DNA from: Martinezella lusitana
Lineage (GTDB): Bacteria > Pseudomonadota > Alphaproteobacteria > Rhizobiales > Rhizobiaceae
DNA length: 64,000 nucleotides
NCBI RefSeq assembly: GCF_010668395.1
Contig: NZ_WUEY01000009.1
Location: 1 to 64,000 of the forward strand
Reading direction: 5' to 3'
Positions 62,422 to 64,000 of the stretch are shown here, piece after piece. The notes beneath the pieces are model-generated. The model made no database searches. It saw nothing but the letters and a program-made list of their open reading frames with translations, and had not been told where the DNA came from. The position numbers and the translations under genes are program-made. How positions within the stretch are numbered: the stretch's first letter is position 1; every line of letters begins with the position of its first letter.

Positions 62422-63525
62422 ATGAACATCAAGAGCCTTCTTCTCGGCTCCGCTGCTGCGCTGGCAGCAGTATCTGGTGCTCACGCGGCTGACGCTATCG
62501 TTGCAGCTGAGCCGGAGCCGCTGGAATACGTCCGCATCTGCGACGCATACGGTGCAGGCTACTTCTTCATCCCGGGTACCGAAACCTGCCTCAAGATCGG
62601 TGGCAAGGTTCGTACTGAAGGTGAGTGGTACAACGCTTACAACCGTGACAGCAAGCAGGGCACGCTGTGGCACACTCGTGCCGAGCTGAACGTCGACACC
62701 GCGACCGACACCGAATACGGTCCGCTGAAGACCGAAACCATCGTTCGCTGGGACTGGAACGACGGCGGCTCCACCTCCACCAACCTGCTGTGGTCCTACA
62801 TCAGCCTCGGCGGCTTCACGGTCGGTAAGAAGGACTCCCAGTACAACCTGTACATCGGTTACGCTGGCGACGTCATCAACGACGACGTGATCTATGACGG
62901 CCCGTACGAACTCAACCAGTTGACCTATGAATACGACGGCGGCAACGGCTTCTCGGCTGTGATCTCGCTCGAAGATTCCAACTCCAGCGGCTCGGGCGCT
63001 GCCTACGGCGCAAGCTGGGCAACGGACGACAAGGCCAACCATTACGCTCCTGACGTTGTTGCCGGTGCCGGCTTCAAGTCTGGCGCATGGGGCTTCAAGG
63101 TCGTTGGCGGTTACGACTCGATCAAGTCGGAAGGCGCGATCAAGGCTCGTGTAGACGCTGACTTCGGCGGCTTCTCGGCATTCTTGATGGGTGGCTGGAA
63201 CACCGACGGCGACCAGCTCAACAAGTACGCAGGTACCAACCAAGACGTTTCCGCTTGCACGGCGCCGAATGGCACCGTCAATGCAGCGAAGTGCGGCTGG
63301 GGTGACTGGGCTGTCTGGGGTGGCGTTGGCGTTCCGGTCAACGATAAGCTGAAGTGGAACCTCCAGCTCGCCTACACCGACTCGAAGATCTTCGAAGCAA
63401 CCACGAACCTGAAGTTCAACCCGGTGAAGGATCTCCTGGTCGAGCCGGAATTGACCTACGTTCACTACGACTATGCCAAGGACGATACGGTTTCTGGTAT
63501 CCTGCGCTTCGAACGCAATTTCTAA
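62422..63525 (+). CDS. ropA: Outer-membrane porin, RopA family (copy 2)
   Basis: This 367-residue porin has signal peptide MNIKSLLLGSAAALAAVSGAHA and the same mature start ADAIVAAEPEPLEYVRICDAYGAGYFFIPGTETCLKIGG as copy 1 at 13018-14118, and it ends LRFERNF. Codon use is strongly biased to GGT, GCT, TAC, AAC, GAC and CTG, unlike most of the window, which marks a very highly expressed gene. The ATG follows TTGGAG. A strong terminator follows. This is probably a major outer-membrane channel. Confidence 0.95.
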   Translation: MNIKSLLLGSAAALAAVSGAHAADAIVAAEPEPLEYVRICDAYGAGYFFIPGTETCLKIGGKVRTEGEWYNAYNRDSKQGTLWHTRAELNVDTATDTEYGPLKTETIVRWDWNDGGSTSTNLLWSYISLGGFTVGKKDSQYNLYIGYAGDVINDDVIYDGPYELNQLTYEYDGGNGFSAVISLEDSNSSGSGAAYGASWATDDKANHYAPDVVAGAGFKSGAWGFKVVGGYDSIKSEGAIKARVDADFGGFSAFLMGGWNTDGDQLNKYAGTNQDVSACTAPNGTVNAAKCGWGDWAVWGGVGVPVNDKLKWNLQLAYTDSKIFEATTNLKFNPVKDLLVEPELTYVHYDYAKDDTVSGILRFERNF

Positions 63526-63557
63526 TAGATAGTTCCGGGCCTGTACCGGACCAAGGG

Positions 63558-63590
63558 AGCCCGACATACTTATGTGTCGGGCTTTTTTCG
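63558..63590 (+). terminator. Terminator after porin 2
   Basis: AGCCCGACA and TGTCGGGCT pair around an eight-base loop, followed by six T. It starts 33 bases after the porin stop. Confidence 0.9.
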
Positions 63591-63706
63591 TTGACCAGTC
63601 GACGTCTGGTCGAAGAAAAAGGCCGCCTCGTTTTCATCACGGACTCGGGCTTTGATATTTTTGCCGAATTCGTGCTCAGGCGAGTGTCGCTATGAGCTTA
63701 ATCATT

Positions 63707-63732
63707 CCATTGAGATTTGCCATTGAGATTTG
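63707..63732. repeat. Tandem 13-bp direct repeat
   Basis: CCATTGAGATTTG occurs twice without a gap. It lies in the otherwise gene-free end of the window (63591-64000), where I support no coding region. Confidence 0.6.
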
Positions 63733-64000
63733 ACCGGGCGCGTTGGAATGAACCCGTGTGGCGAGACCACAGGGCCGCGTCAAACTAAGCCTCCGTTGAG
63801 CAAGCAGGGTTCCCAATTCTTGCAGGGACATCAAGCTTATCTCACTAAGGTGGCCCCAGCGCCCACTGATAGTCGCCATCCCGCCTCAATCCTTTCAGCG
63901 GGTCGCATGCGCTGCCGACTTGCATTTTCGCAAGGATGCCTTCAGGTCGGGTGCGATCCTTGCTTGAATGCGGCAACATTTTAGACATTTGCGAAATTCA

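Noticed and set aside
1..64000. CRISPR arrays, tRNA and rRNA genes, phage structural genes
   Set aside because: I looked for regularly spaced repeats, cloverleaf arms with GTTCGA-type T-loops, and capsid or terminase-like proteins. None was found.

Overview
The window looks like chromosomal or megaplasmid DNA of a Rhizobium-type alphaproteobacterium (Rhizobiaceae). The evidence is GC-rich coding with strong third-position bias, two RopA-type porins, a PrsD/PrsE type I exporter beside a Ca-binding-repeat GH16 glycanase, a RirA-type iron box (TGA-N9-TCA), an alphaproteobacterial LexA box (GTTC-N7-GTTC), a cold-shock gene followed by small rhizobial proteins, and an efeUOB operon. No rRNA, tRNA, CRISPR array or origin was seen.

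Regions. 0-1.5 kb: small genes and an IS3-family transposase remnant. 1.5-12.6 kb: a divergent locus in which every part points to uptake and breakdown of peptides containing D-amino acids: an M81/MlrC metallopeptidase, a D-threonine aldolase/D-serine dehydratase-like PLP enzyme, an XRE-cupin regulator, a five-gene Dpp-type ABC importer and a D-aminopeptidase with the S62/K65/Y153 triad. 13-14 kb: porin. 14.2-18.3 kb: efeUOB ferrous iron uptake. 18.7-28.5 kb: a worn accessory stretch with remnants of IS110 and IS6 elements, a Fic protein carrying its own inhibitory motif, a Phd/VapC-like toxin-antitoxin pair with a perfect 18-bp palindrome in its promoter, frameshifted ORFs, a cold-shock cluster with a decayed DUF6481 gene, and a truncated metallo-beta-lactamase-fold gene.

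28.5-44.4 kb: export and metabolism: LysE exporter, two DHA2 efflux pumps, a GntR/FCD regulator, xylitol-type dehydrogenase, a CPA2 antiporter fused to a cyclic-nucleotide-binding domain, an acetamidase/formamidase-like protein, a GlxA-type regulator divergent from a DJ-1/PfpI protein, two alpha/beta hydrolases, an SOS-box small gene and a CorA/ZntB transporter. 44.5-51.9 kb: a hydroxamate siderophore uptake locus (TonB receptor, FhuD-like binding protein, fused FhuB permease, DUF2218-SIP reductase, AraC regulator) with no ATPase gene. 52-56 kb: a secreted protein, htpG and a second siderophore-interacting protein. 56.3-60.9 kb: prsD-prsE and, convergent to them, the GH16 glycanase that is their likely cargo. 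61-64 kb: a small conserved gene, an IS481-type remnant and a second, strongly codon-biased RopA porin.

The most interesting parts are the D-peptide module, the LexA-box microprotein, the antiporter-CNBD fusion, the ATPase-less Fhu locus and the class II Fic protein in the decayed island. All functional assignments rest on motif recognition and context; no database search was run.
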